Assembly: GCA_003427395.1 (NCBI GenBank)
Contig: BFEA01000235.1
Location: 967,727 to 992,231 of the forward strand
Direction of reading: 5' to 3'
DNA length: 24,505 nucleotides
Source of the DNA: Chara braunii
Lineage: Eukaryota; Streptophyta; Charophyceae; Charales; Characeae
This document shows positions 9,402 to 18,758 of the stretch, in pieces (position 1 is the stretch's first letter; every line of letters begins with the position of its first letter). The notes below the pieces were generated by a model that saw nothing but the letters and a program-made list of their open reading frames with translations, did not search any database and was not told the DNA's origin. The position numbers and the translations under genes are program-made.

Positions 9402-9424
9402 ACCCCCCCCCCCCCCCCCCCCCC
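9305..9424. repeat. 120-bp poly-C tract with one interruption
   Basis: 97 consecutive C (9305-9401), one A (9402), then 22 C (9403-9424). The poly-Pro and poly-Gly ORFs across it are artefacts of composition. Such a tract can form an i-motif and, on the other strand, G-quadruplexes. It could also be inflated by assembly. Confidence 0.97.
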
Positions 9425-9743
9425 TTCCCACAGACTTCCCAGATCCCTTTTCCCTCCCTGGCCATACACTGATGGAACTGACCTATCGCCACCTGGAGCA
9501 AGGATCCCCTTGCCTCACCACTCCCATTCCCTATTCCCTTTCGCTGTCCTTTTGATTTCACTTGATATCACTTTCACAGCTGAAAAACTTCATCATGAGT
9601 TGCAGTAGGGATGATGTGACCTCCCTTTGCCCGATCCCCCCCTGCATGTCTCCCTCATAATCTCCTGCTCAGTTATTCCCCTGAGGACCAGGGTAAACAA
9701 TGCTGGCAGGTCGTCACCCGACACTGAATACTTGATGTATGCT

Positions 9744-9818
9744 GGGACACTGGACCTGGTTTCCAGCAGTTGTGACTTTTGCAGATGTACACATGTGACG
9801 CTGGACCCCTTCTCCAGC
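9744..9818 (-). repeat. Dispersed hairpin motif, copies a and b
   Basis: On the minus strand, copy b (9798-9818) reads GCTGGAGAAGGGGTCCAGC then GT. Copy a (9744-9767) reads GCTGGAAACCAGGTCCAGT then GTCCC. GCTGGA and TCCAGC pair to form a 6-bp stem. Copy b is followed on the plus strand by CCCCACCAATAGACTGGAG, which is also next to copy c. The reading frame spells LLETRSSVP and LLEKGSSV. Confidence 0.85.
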
Positions 9819-9850
9819 AGTTCAAGATCCCCACCAATAGACTGGAGCGC

Positions 9851-9958
9851 NNGGCAAACGGGTACACTAGGGGGGGATGGTCTTATCACCCTGTCTAGTG
9901 CCATGAGCCGGAGTTTTCAAACAAACAAANAAAAAAAAAAAAAAAAAAAANANAANAN
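9851..9958. other. Unresolved bases and poly-A with ambiguous calls
   Basis: N at 9851-9852, 9930, 9951, 9953, 9956 and 9958, around an A run at 9931-9950. This marks poor sequence quality within 500 bp of the poly-C tract. Confidence 0.98.
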
Positions 9959-10141
9959 AAACCATCATTCATGCACACATGCGCACACAACACAGGAACC
10001 TCACCTTAGTTCCTGCCAAACACATAAATTGCGGGCGTGGTCCACGCTTTCTTGTTATTGTGAGCCTTGTGTTGTGACGCAAATATTTTTTTTTTTGTAT
10101 TCAGTGTGGTTGTTGCTTGTTATGTATTTTGCTTTATGCCC

Positions 10142-10250
10142 TCCATCCTTTTACAGATAGGTAAATATTTATATTTGTTCGAGTTGTGCAGCTGCCTTCC
10201 ATCCTTTTACAGATAGGTAAATATCTATATCTGTTCAAGTTATACAGCTT
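10142..10250. repeat. 56-bp-period tandem duplication
   Basis: Copies starting at 10142 and 10198 share TCCATCCTTTTACAGATAGG, TAAATAT, TGTTC.AGTT and CAGCT. The surrounding 9960-10747 holds no gene I can support, only an (AC)n run at about 10684-10704. Confidence 0.95.
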
Positions 10251-10747
10251 AGCTGGCCAACGGCTGTGTGCACACTTTGCGCTTCGCTTAACCACACAAA
10301 CGTGGCCAGCCTTACCTCTTCTATTATATCGCTTTTCTACTTTCTGTTTTACGGATGGTTAGTGGATGATTTGTGGATGGAATGAAGAGAGAGTTTGGGG
10401 TCCTTGTAGTCTGATACAGAGCTAACTCCAGTGAAAGTGAAACACATCAGCCATCAGCAATCGAATCAACCAAGACCAACATTAATTAGAGAAGAAAGAG
10501 GAGAGAGAAGAGAAGAGAAGAAGAGGTGAGTGAGAAAGTAGACGATACGCAAAAAGGAAATCCTGGACGCGACATTGAAGATATTACAGAAAAATACATG
10601 CGGCATGGACCCGACATGTTTTGCCTGGTCCGCAAGCCCAGCCCTCTTCAGGGGTCTTGTAGGTCGTCGTTGCAGAGTGAATACCCACACACACACACAC
10701 ACAGACACAGAAAGCTCGCCGTCGTAAACGCAATGAAACAGGTTTGT

Positions 10748-10955
10748 GAGCAGTTCGAGGACGACTATGCCATTCGTTTATGTCTGTGACGAGCCCATTT
10801 TCTTTACAAGTGGCTGGTGAGTTACCGTGGCAATATGTTTTAGAGAACTTGTGTGGAGGGTGGTGAGAAAGGGAGAGAAGGGGGGAGGGAGGGGAGGGAG
10901 CGAGAGAGGACGGGAAGTATCCCCCGCGCTATTGTGGTTGATTTTGTAGACGTCA
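10748..10955 (+). repeat. Left arm of a long inverted repeat, coding-like
   Basis: Reverse-complement partner of 11483-11690, of equal length (208 bp). On the plus strand it reads EQFEDDYAIRLCL, stop, RAHFLYKWLVSYRGNM, then a purine-rich stretch and RAIVVDFVDV. The stops show this arm is broken as coding sequence. I do not recognise the peptide. Confidence 0.85.
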
Positions 10956-11482
10956 CATGCGCAGAAAAAAATGCTTTTAATCGAGAAAAACATGCAAACA
11001 AATATTGAATCTTAGTTTTACTCGAGAAGAACATGCACATCGGTGCACCATTACAACACTCGAAAAAAATGGAGATGACGTGTGTGCAGATGGGAGGGCT
11101 TCCCTTATTCTCCCACCGTCTGATGCCAAGTCATCCGTCCCTGATTGAATCTCAGATCCCAAATAATCGACCTACATCTCTGCTACTAGGGTTAGTACTA
11201 ATCAACGATCGATACACGCCTGTCATATAGGCAAACACTACCTGACGAATCAGTGCTTCAAAATCACACAAGAAATGTTGTTTCTGAATCCGAACATTGT
11301 GCACATCAGTGCACGAATACAGAATCCCTTCAGTCCAACACTTCCTCCTCCGAACTCACGTACTCTTCCAACAGGTCTGCTTCGGACCATCACCCTGGTT
11401 ACCTTGCCATGCGCACAATCGCAGCCCAACTGAATGGGTTCTCGGTACTCAATGACACCCCGTAACGCCCGGAAGCAGGTAT
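10956..11482. other. Spacer between inverted-repeat arms
   Basis: Contains CGAGAAAAACATGCA/CGAGAAGAACATGCA as a short direct repeat near 10981 and 11022. ORFs on both strands lack recognisable domains. Confidence 0.6.
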
Positions 11483-11690
11483 TGACCTCTACCGAATCAA
11501 CCACAATAGCACGGAGCCTACACTTCCCCTCTTCTCTCCCTCCATCCCTCCCTCCCTCCCCCCCTCTCTTTCTCACCACCACTCACACAAGTTCTCTCAA
11601 CATATTGCCACGGTAATTCACCAGCCACTTGTCAAGAAAATGGGCTCGCCACAGACAAAAACGAATGGCATAGTTGTCCTTGAACTGCTC
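11483..11690 (-). repeat. Right arm of the long inverted repeat, coding-like
   Basis: On the minus strand this arm is open where the other is broken: EQFKDNYAIRFCLWRAHFLD, KWLVNYRGNM. A GA-rich stretch follows and then, in a second frame, RAIVVDSVEVNTCFRALRGV. Differences between the arms are often synonymous or conservative (EDDYAIRL/KDNYAIRF, VSYRGN/VNYRGN), hinting at a once-coding source of unknown family. Confidence 0.85.
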
Positions 11691-11975
11691 CCTCCATCCC
11701 CCACTCTCCTCCCCACCCCCTCTCTCTCTCCCTTTCTCCCTTGGACTGCTCCCTCCGTCCCCCACTCTCCTCCCCACCCCCTCTCTCTCTCCCTCCCTAC
11801 CTCTACCTCCCCCCCCCCCCTCTGTCTTTCTCCCTTGGACTACCCCCCCCCTGCCTTCCCCATCCCCTCTCTCGCTACCTTTCTCCCTTGGACTGCTCCC
11901 TACCTACCTCTCCCTCCTCCCCCCTCTCTTTCACTCCCTCCCTCCCTCTTTCTGCCCCCCCCTCCTCTCTCCCGC
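11690..11975. repeat. Polypyrimidine tract with internal tandem units
   Basis: Almost pure C/T for nearly 300 bp. A unit of roughly 60 bp, with CCCCCACTCTCCTCCCCACC and CTTTCTCCCTTGGACTGCTC, recurs at about 11697, 11757 and, in degraded form, about 11830-11900. Pro/Ser/Leu-rich ORFs across it are compositional. Confidence 0.92.
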
Positions 11976-13161
11976 TCAGTGCATTCCCCTCATATCATCT
12001 TACACTCATTGACGACAACAAACAGAGTGGCACTTACATCAAGTGACTCTCCTGGCAGGACTTGTCCTGAGCAAATCACTTGACAAGTTGACTATCATTC
12101 CCTAGGGTGATTCAATTAGGGCTGCCACGAGCGCTGATTCAAAATACCGTAACCACCCTCGAGGAGGGAATACACTGCAAGCGTCTGTAATGCGGCCATC
12201 CCTCCACGGCTGTCAACACGAGACATGCCATGCCCATGACCTCTCTAGACGAAGGCACGCTTCCAAGGCCGGCCACTGAACACATCTTCCCTCTCCCGAA
12301 CGGCATCGTCCAACAAGGTTATGTACAAAAGGGCCGTTAAAGGCCAGCACTGACATACGCATACTACATAGTACAGTAGAAGAAGCAGGTGGTTCACGAC
12401 GGGGGGAGAGGCCCGGAGATCTGCTGTGCTCGTCTCTACTCACTCGAAGGCAGCCGTAGCTCCAGCTCGGAAGAAAACAGCCGGATGACAATGGTCCATT
12501 CCTGGATCCAGAAGCCTGAAGAGGATACTATGCTGCTAGACACTACAAGGTCTTGTATTCGCAGTTTGCTTGGCTAGACAAAAGACCGCCATGCACAATC
12601 TGCCAGAAAATGTCCGGTTTCACCTTAGACAAGAGGAAGACTCCCCTCTCTAGTCCTCGTTACAGATCCACATTCTGAAGATGAGCTAAACGATGAGAGC
12701 AAAAGAGCACATGATAACCAACATTCGCAAGCATATCTCTATACGCCAGCTCCTGACCGATTTTAATTTCGAAATCAAGAAGAGGCATAAGGCTTCCCAC
12801 CATCATCAGAAAAGACGCCTTGTACACTTTAGCACTTGGTCCGCAAGCACACTGCTTGTTACTCGACTCCACGCAATGGTGTGCCACCAATCCATCGATA
12901 CAGTCTGCTATGGATATATCCTGTCGGATGCCATGGACAACATGAAAATGGTCAATCCGGCCAAATGAAGAAAAAAACAACGGCTGACCACCATCAATTG
13001 CCACTGTCCCCTGTCTTCATCGGTCGAGCATGATGACAATCAGCAGATATGCCCCCACAATTCTAGAGCGAACCAAGCTGAGTCATTCAGTAAGGGTATC
13101 ATGCTTATCATCCTCCACACAGTGTGCTGCACCTGCGAGAATCCTCCCACATTTGCTCTCG

Positions 13162-13165
<4 letters not shown>
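11976..13165. other. Stretch with no supported gene
   Basis: Several mid-sized ORFs overlap on opposite strands (e.g. 12660-13004 minus against 12693-12968 plus) with no motif I recognise. The many mutually open frames argue for chance or an unrecognised decayed element. Confidence 0.6.

Positions 13166-13247
<82 letters not shown>
13166..13247. repeat. (AG)41 microsatellite
   Basis: Uninterrupted AG dinucleotide of about 82 bp. It lies about 400 bp downstream of the MAP65 stop codon, in its 3' flank. Confidence 0.98.
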
Positions 13248-13251
<4 letters not shown>

Positions 13252-13646
13252 CTTCAAGCAGGGAGTAGTGCGAGTGCCACTGTATTAGCAGCTCCGCCTT
13301 CACAACCAGTCAGAAAGGCGCCCTGCGTAGCTCCTCAAGCAACCACTGCATGTCATGTTGACTATACCTGAGGAGATTAACGTCGTGTGACTGGGCAATA
13401 AAGCGACGGGCAAAACCGGGGTAGTCTCCTTGTTCCTCCTATGCAGAAACGATTTACGGAGTGATCGCTTAGACAATTAGAGATGTACACCCAGGTAAAC
13501 TGATCGCCGAAGGGTCCTCGCCTCAGTCGCAAACCATCTATTCTATCCTGATCGCAGCACGCGCTCAGCAGCACAATACGCAGGCCATCCTCTCCTCCGC
13601 GAGCTTCATGCCCATCGAGTAGGTACAGGGAGGGCACAAGATAAAC

Positions 13647-14456
13647 CTAATTGACTCCCCCATACCAGTTTACACTATGATGCCTGCTATCGGCATGAGC
13701 TGCCAACGTGGTCTTCCGATCTTCCACAAGCCGTGATGAGATTGCTGATGGGTTGTTCTCCCCTGCCAAAGCCGAACTTGGTGAGACAGAAATAACGTTG
13801 GAACCGTCTATCTTCAAAGATGAGCCCTTGCTCGGGCTGTTACCTAGCAAGGAACCTCCACCGTTGATTAGCAACCCCCCTGCAGTCACCCCGTTTTCAT
13901 CCACATGAATGTTGTAAGAGGTGAGAGGCAGCCGTCGCGGAGATGGCACCTCCCCATCCTCAGAAAAAAGCCGATTCAATGCAACCGGAGTCATGGACAT
14001 TCCACGCTCGCCTCGACCACCGATTTTCTTCCCCGCTACACCATTTCCGGATGCAATTGAATCAGCGGCCGCGGACTGCACAAAAGTAGCCGGCGGCGGA
14101 TTATTAGCCAGCGCAACATAATTGACGGGGGCAACTGGTCTCGCTCGCGATGCTGGTGTAGTACTCCTCCCCTCCCTACCAGCTGTCCCTGGCCGAGCTG
14201 GGGTCTGGGCACCTAACACTGCACTGCCCCCTCCACACACCCCAATCCCCAGGTTCCTAATCGAGTTGCCGGCGTCGAGGGAGTGTGGGGATGTTAGAAG
14301 CATTGCCCCTCCCATGGAGAGCCTTCGACCTGCTTGGCTCCCTACTGAGCCTGCACGTTGAATTCTCTTTTGCTTTTGCAATGAGCGGTTCGGACTTGAA
14401 GTTCCGAAGAGCATCTCCTGTTCTGTTGCCTGCGCCTCTTGAAGCTTCTTCTGATC
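13647..14456 (-). CDS. MAP65: MAP65 terminal exon with long, S/T-P-rich C-terminal tail
   Basis: This exon has 269 codons plus TAG. The start was chosen at GATCAGAAG (acceptor CTCCAACAG) because it continues phase 0 from the previous exon as RRLR-DQKKLQEAQATEQEMLFG, the expected family wording. The alternative acceptor GTCAG at 14494 is out of phase. Motifs: RRLSMGGAM near 14327 and RPVAPVNYVA near 14141-14112. Plant MAP65-1-like proteins end soon after NYVA. Here about 155 more residues follow, mostly Ser/Gly/Pro-rich and probably disordered, ending VNWYGGVN. I count about eight S/T-P pairs (SSPN, TSPH, QTPA, TTPA, MTPV, PSPR, NSPS, VSPS). Shorter overlapping ORFs on both strands are shadows. 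Confidence 0.92.
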   Translation of the reverse strand, partial: DQKKLQEAQATEQEMLFGTSSPNRSLQKQKRIQRAGSVGSQAGRRLSMGGAMLLTSPHSLDAGNSIRNLGIGVCGGGSAVLGAQTPARPGTAGREGRSTTPASRARPVAPVNYVALANNPPPATFVQSAAADSIASGNGVAGKKIGGRGERGMSMTPVALNRLFSEDGEVPSPRRLPLTSYNIHVDENGVTAGGLLINGGGSLLGNSPSKGSSLKIDGSNVISVSPSSALAGENNPSAISSRLVEDRKTTLAAHADSRHHSVNWYGGVN

Positions 14457-17400
14457 CTGTTGGAGTTTTTTTTGGTGTAGAAGCAACGCCAAGCTGACAA
14501 GTCAATCAGTCAGGTCATTCCCTGGTCAAACAAACGCTCGACCTGCAAGCCAACCCTCTCCTTTTTTACTCGATACAAACAGCAAAGCAAAATCCGCAAC
14601 GATCCGACCAACTGCATATGCCACAAGCCACAGGGGTTAGGCTGATGCCCTTCACAACCACAGACAACTTCATCGCTTTAGCTATACAGTGTTTTGCCTC
14701 CTGCGGGACGTCCACAGCGTGTGAAGAGCAGTCTTTCCCACCTCCAGACCAAATGAAGTGGACGAACTCAGACCAAGTTCACCGCCTACAAAGTCCAGGG
14801 GGTCAAGTTGATCACGTACCCACCAACAGGTTCGACTCTCAGTTGGTAAACCCATGAACTGTTGAAACGCATACCTGAGTTACAATTCTCCTGGAATCAA
14901 AGAGGTGTTAACAACTCTGAATTTCGCTGAGGTCGGTCAATGCAAAGATGATATCTCAACGCCAACGACCGCACACTGAACCCAGAAACAAGACTAACCC
15001 AAGTTCACTCCCTGAAGCAAACAACCAGGACCGGAATGGTCCAACCTCACTCCCTGAAGCACGAAGAGACTTGACGGATAGCAGGCAGATACGAGCGAAG
15101 AGAAGGGCAAACGGACAATTCAAAGCAGAGCAAGAACGGACCGAAACTTCCAAAAGCATTTCATGAAAGAAGCATGTGCAAACCATATGGGTTCGCAACT
15201 GACAGACCTGAATACAAGCAATTTGTTATAGGGTCTGAAATCGAGTCCCAGCAGGCAATGAACGTGAATCCTTTCAAATTCCACTAGCAATTCATCTCTT
15301 TCACCAGGAATGTGGACAAGGAAACGTGTTGCTGGCATGTGGACAAGGAAACGTGTTGCTGTCGTGGCTTAACGGTTAACCAAGTGCTCATACCGAGTGC
15401 TCAGTGTTAGAAATCATCTACTGAATGACGTTGTCCGATTGACTGTCCACTGACAATGGTTTGATGACTGTAGACAACACAAGCACCCTCATTATGAATG
15501 TATACAAGCTAGATTTCTGGTCCGATACAGTCAAGATACTCAGGGGAAGACGGTAGTATCATCTCAAAAAGATCTGGCATATGCCCATCGACAGCGGGGG
15601 AATCCTGTAGCGGTCAGCAACATCTGAAAGCACCTCACACGTAACATTGCACAGTGGTCGTGAAACAGGCGCAGTCAAAAGACCAGTGTAAATCCAGCAG
15701 CTTCCAGCGAGAGGCTCGAGCATGTTCAAGAGGTTGCAGGACAAAAACAACTTACATCAAAATACGTTCAACAAACAATGTACACCGCAGTCGCACAAGA
15801 ACAACAGAGCACAAATGAAACTGTATGCAAACATGGTCAATTCGGTCGCACTTGGGTGGCGAAGAGCTTGGGTCGGTCGCAGCCGAGGTAAGTAAGATCT
15901 GGTAAACCAATGAGCTAAAAGCAACACCTTGCAGTGAGTACTGCGTATGAAACAAAGGATCACAAGGCAACAGAAACACTGACATGTCTCACGACAGTCA
16001 GAGACCAGAACAAACACTGTTTTACGGTTAATAATGTCTGCCATTTCTGGTAGATCACAATATCCCGCAGTACTTACCCGAAGCCGCCTTTTCTCTGCCT
16101 CTAAGGTGCGGACTTTGTTACGATAGTCTTCCATCATATTGAGAACTCTCTCCTGCACAACCAAGCAAGAGGCGCGACAGCAAACGATTGACTCGGTTGT
16201 TCAGTTGATTGCTTAAACTGACTCGTTACCCTTAACAGAAGGATGCCATCAATCCCTCCCTGAGTAAGCAAAAGACACTAAAAACTTCTACAGACGAAAA
16301 ATCGGTGCACGCTCTTGCCAGAAACAGGTAAAGTATTGTTTTAAAGGCAAACAAACAATTGATTTGGTTGTTCGATTGATTGCTTAAACTGACTCGTAAC
16401 CGCTCACAGAAAAAAGGCATACATGCCAGAGTAAGCCGACACTCCAAAAACTTCGGCAAACGAGACAGCGGGCCTGGCTCCACTACTCTCGAAATGTGCA
16501 AAATGAGAATGAATCGTCCGGTAGAACTTGGAAAGACGCACCTCTATATTTTTCGTCTTTTGTGCACGTCGAGCGTAGTGGAGCGAGTGCCAGTGTGCAC
16601 TCCTGCCACAAACAGGGAAAGTATCTATTCCTTAAAGCAAACAAACAATTGCCTCCGTTGTCAAGTCGATTGGTTAAGCTAGTCGTAATTGTTAACAGAA
16701 TACTGCCATAGATGCCTGAGTAAGACAAGACTCCAATAACTTCCACAGACGAATCAGTGTCAGAGACAGGGAAAGTACCAACCTGCAGCACAGATGGGGT
16801 ACACGTCAACCGGCAGCACAGATGGATAAGCATCTGAACCTTGGAAGTTTGCTACTGCGATCATACGTTGATTTCGTGAAGTACTCCCATCGAATATTGG
16901 TTGTATGTGGTAGAGATATATGCGTTAACAATCACAAAATAGGTAACGACATGGTTTGATAGACATGCTTACATTTATAGATCGGAAGGAGCATGCACAT
17001 AGGGGAGAACGGACTTACACCATCGTAAAGGAAGACTCGGCTATGATCCTCTTCCCATTGCTTTACGGCCTTCGTCAAATTCTCAACCCATTCTGTGAAG
17101 ACCACAAGGCAAAACATCACAATCATACATCAGAACGGACTAAGACAATCAATTGAAAAGACCGCTCATGCAAATAATCACACGTGCAGGGTATACCTGC
17201 CTAATGCCTGGATGATATACACCAAGTACTACCAATCTGAACATTTCCATTACCTGAAGATTTACCTGCCTAATGCCTGGATGCCAGGCTGCCGGCAACA
17301 AAGTAAGTGCAAAGCCACGGTAGTAAGAGCAAATCCACGGTAGGCCACACACACTATTGCTCTCAGACATGCTCAATTGTTGATCATGGGACGCTGGACC

Positions 17401-18758
17401 CGTTTTCAAGCAGGTGGCGCTCCCCACCAATACACTGGAGTCGCCTCCTCCAGGCACTAGCGGCCTCTGCTCTTATCAGTACCTCTAGCAACCAGGGGGC
17501 GTTTTTTTTTTTTTAAGGCTTGGCACAATTGACTCAGACATAACATGTTTACTAACAACATGCCCGATCCAAGCATCCTATGGAATTAGCGCTACTTTCA
17601 AACTTGGTCTTTTACTTTTTTTTTTTACAAGTTGTGACAATGCTCCAATGTATTCATAGGGAGCAACACGTGCTGGAGACCAGGCCCAAACTCCCTTGAG
17701 GAAATTTACTGCACAATTGTCTGTGTTCGAAGTCCAAACCCTTCACATAACGCAAGGCAACTGGCCACCACAGATGCATCTTTTCTCCAGAAGGAAGTTA
17801 AAAAGGCCAGTCCTCTCTCCCGCGTCACACCCTGGTCGAACCATGCTGGTATGGCAGGCAGCAGGAGGGGTCAGGATGGGAGCGGGTAGGGTCTGCGAAT
17901 GGGGAGGATGGGAATGGGCACCAGCCTTCGGTCGCCCCCTGGATTCCTGGACTTACGTACAATACCCCGCCACCACCTTACCCGACCGAGTCTTGACCCT
18001 ATTGGTATCAGCACAACTTTCATAGTAGTGGCTCCATTGGCCAGGTAGGTCTTCAGAGACGTACCCGACCGAGTCTTGACACTGTTGGTGTCAGCACAAC
18101 TTTCATAGTAGTGGCTCTATGGGCCAGGTAGGACTTCAGAGACGTACTCACGATTCGGCTAAAATCAAATAAAATAAAAGGCCAGTCGCGATCCCTAACA
18201 TGTGGGCAAGGGATAGTGCCAACCAAAAAAAAAAAACCGGCACATGGAATGATAACAGGAATGAGGAGAAAATTGGAAGAGTCGGAATAGAAAAAGGGAC
18301 CCTATCTTTGATGATTCATTTTTAAGAGCGACAGCAAACTATTTCTCTGAATAAAAGGAAACGACTGCCATAAAGAGAGAGGGCTACACAAAAGAAGGCC
18401 GCAGATCAGTGTCTTTCTCATCGGAATGTGATCCGCAATAGAGACTCCACTCTCGAAGAGTGAAAGAAGGAAAAAGCCGTCAGAAGCAGATCTGTCAGGT
18501 GACGCCAACTCGGCCACAGCTCAAACGTACAAGGTTATCACACCATCCCAAGAGCAGACGCGACCAACATGTTCTCTTTCCCACATGAACCACAACACAC
18601 TCCTTGGGAACCGACATAGCATGCTTCCAATAACTTCAACACCCAGGCGACTACAGTTAGTGACACTTACGTGGGATCTTCCCAACCATAGCCCTGGCTC
18701 TCTCAGCACGCTTTAGCTGAAGATGTGATCCCCGGCTCGCCGTGTAGCGATTCTCGTC
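13647..18758 (-). CDS. MAP65: MAP65/PRC1/Ase1-family microtubule-associated protein, partial (last four exons)
   Basis: Four minus-strand exons (18671-18758, 17019-17092, 16078-16152, 13647-14456) join in one frame to give 348 codons plus a TAG stop. Seen: the upstream part carries NRYTASRGSHLQLKRAERAR, KIPQWVENL, QWEEDH, FLYDG, EKRRLR and DQKKLQEAQ. These match the order and spacing of the conserved C-terminal microtubule-binding half of plant MAP65 proteins. The last exon has the plant-MAP65 tail motifs RRLSMGGAM and RPVAPVNYVA. Known for the family: MAP65 dimers crosslink antiparallel microtubules in interphase arrays, the spindle midzone and the phragmoplast. The N-terminal dimerisation and spectrin-like half is missing. 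Its exons should lie at higher coordinates, but I found none between 18759 and 24505, so they may be beyond the window. All three visible donors are GTAAGT. The tail is rich in S/T-P pairs, suggesting proline-directed kinase control (inference). Confidence 0.93.
14835..14893 (+). repeat. tRNA-like element, second copy (inside MAP65 intron)
   Basis: CTCAGTTGGTAAACCCATGA, ACTGTTGAAA, CATACCTGAGTT and AATTCTCCTGG align in order with the minus-strand tRNA-like element at 21523-21599. The B-box is mutated (GTTACAATTCT). It lies antisense to MAP65. Confidence 0.55.
15310..15361. repeat. 27-bp tandem duplication inside MAP65 intron
   Basis: ATGTGGACAAGGAAACGTGT plus TGCTG occurs identically at 15310-15334 and 15337-15361. 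It is short and perfect, so recent. Confidence 0.95.
16078..16152 (-). CDS. MAP65: MAP65 exon (third visible)
   Basis: This 75-nt, 25-codon exon begins ERVLNMMEDYRNKV after the acceptor TTGTGCAG. It ends EAEKRRLR directly before donor GTAAGTAC, and is phase 0 at both ends. From memory, Arabidopsis MAP65-1 has the same number of residues between YDG and the end of its KRRLR motif, so no residue appears gained or lost. The region is predicted to be a highly charged helix. The upstream intron (16153-17018) carries three copies of a repeated unit. Confidence 0.92.
16181..16779. repeat. Three direct copies of an intronic repeat in MAP65
   Basis: Units start near 16181, 16352 and 16642. Each opens with CAAACRATTG, followed by GATTGCTTAAACTGACTCGT-like text, AACAGAA, GAGTAAG, then ACTYC(A)AAAAACTTC-like text. 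Each closes with CAGG-AAAGTA. The middle copy carries about 120 extra bases (16500-16600). The copies are clearly diverged, so this is an old tandem expansion inside the intron at 16153-17018. Confidence 0.85.
17019..17092 (-). CDS. MAP65: MAP65 exon (second visible)
   Basis: This 74-nt exon lies between acceptor CTTCACAG and donor GTAAGTCC. Its first two bases complete the split Q codon, giving KIP-Q-WVENLTKAVKQWEEDH, and it ends FLYDG in phase 0. The family usually has KIP..V..L..K...WE.E....F.YDG here, so residues and spacing both fit. The upstream intron (17093-18670) is about 1.6 kb and contains an 83-bp tandem duplication and two copies of the dispersed hairpin motif. Confidence 0.92.
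17388..17411 (-). repeat. Dispersed hairpin motif, copy c
   Basis: The minus strand reads GCTTGAAAACGGGTCCAGC then GTCCC. The neighbouring plus-strand CCCCACCAATACACTGGAG matches the flank of copy b, so the repeat here is longer than the hairpin. It lies in a MAP65 intron. Confidence 0.8.
17672..17695 (+). repeat. Dispersed hairpin motif, copy d (diverged)
   Basis: CACGTGCTGGAGACCAGGCC then CAAACTCCC. It keeps the CACGTGCTGGA opening and the CTCCC end, but the 3' stem arm is lost. Confidence 0.65.
17979..18144. repeat. 83-bp tandem duplication in MAP65 intron
   Basis: Copies at 17979-18061 and 18062-18144 both run from TACCCGACCGAGTCTTGAC through CAGCACAACTTTCATAGTAG to CTTCAGAGACG, with only a few substitutions. 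They lie head to tail without a spacer. Confidence 0.95.
18671..18758 (-). CDS. MAP65: MAP65 exon (first visible)
   Basis: This 88-nt exon follows the acceptor TTTACAG and ends at a GTAAGTG donor. It encodes 29 residues starting DENRYTASRG and ending MVGKIP, plus one base (C) that completes a Q codon with the next exon. The ENRY...RGSHLQLKRAERAR stretch is a hallmark of plant MAP65s, where it lies just before the microtubule-binding segment. Because the exon starts in phase 0, the missing upstream exon must end in phase 0, probably just after the usual WLE-Y-N/S-R-type sequence of the family. Confidence 0.9.

Larger units (their letters stand above)
14457..16077 (-). other. MAP65 intron containing a tRNA-like repeat and a 27-bp tandem repeat
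   Basis: About 1.6 kb between donor GTAAGTAC and acceptor CTCCAACAG. It holds a tRNA-like segment (14835-14893, plus strand) and a 27-bp tandem pair (15310-15361). The splice acceptor is weak: the stretch before it is A-rich, but the coding phase demands it. I see no other gene in it. Confidence 0.8.

Noticed and set aside
9172-9608. Proline-rich ORFs across the poly-C tract
   Set aside because: The frames are open only because CCC codes for Pro. All three frames read alike and no flanking domain exists.
11640-12083. Ser/Pro/Leu-rich 147-codon ORF
   Set aside because: A compositional product of the polypyrimidine repeat, similarly open in several frames.
12660-13004. 114-codon minus-strand ORF
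   Set aside because: It overlaps ORFs on the opposite strand, has no known motif, and no splice or start context supports it.
13030-13371. ORF with an Arg-Glu repeat over the (AG)n tract
   Set aside because: The repeat comes from the microsatellite. No coding evidence on either side.
15361-15412. GTCGTGGCTTAACGGTTAAC resembles a tRNA-Ser/Leu 5' half
   Set aside because: No B-box and no pairing 3' half follow.
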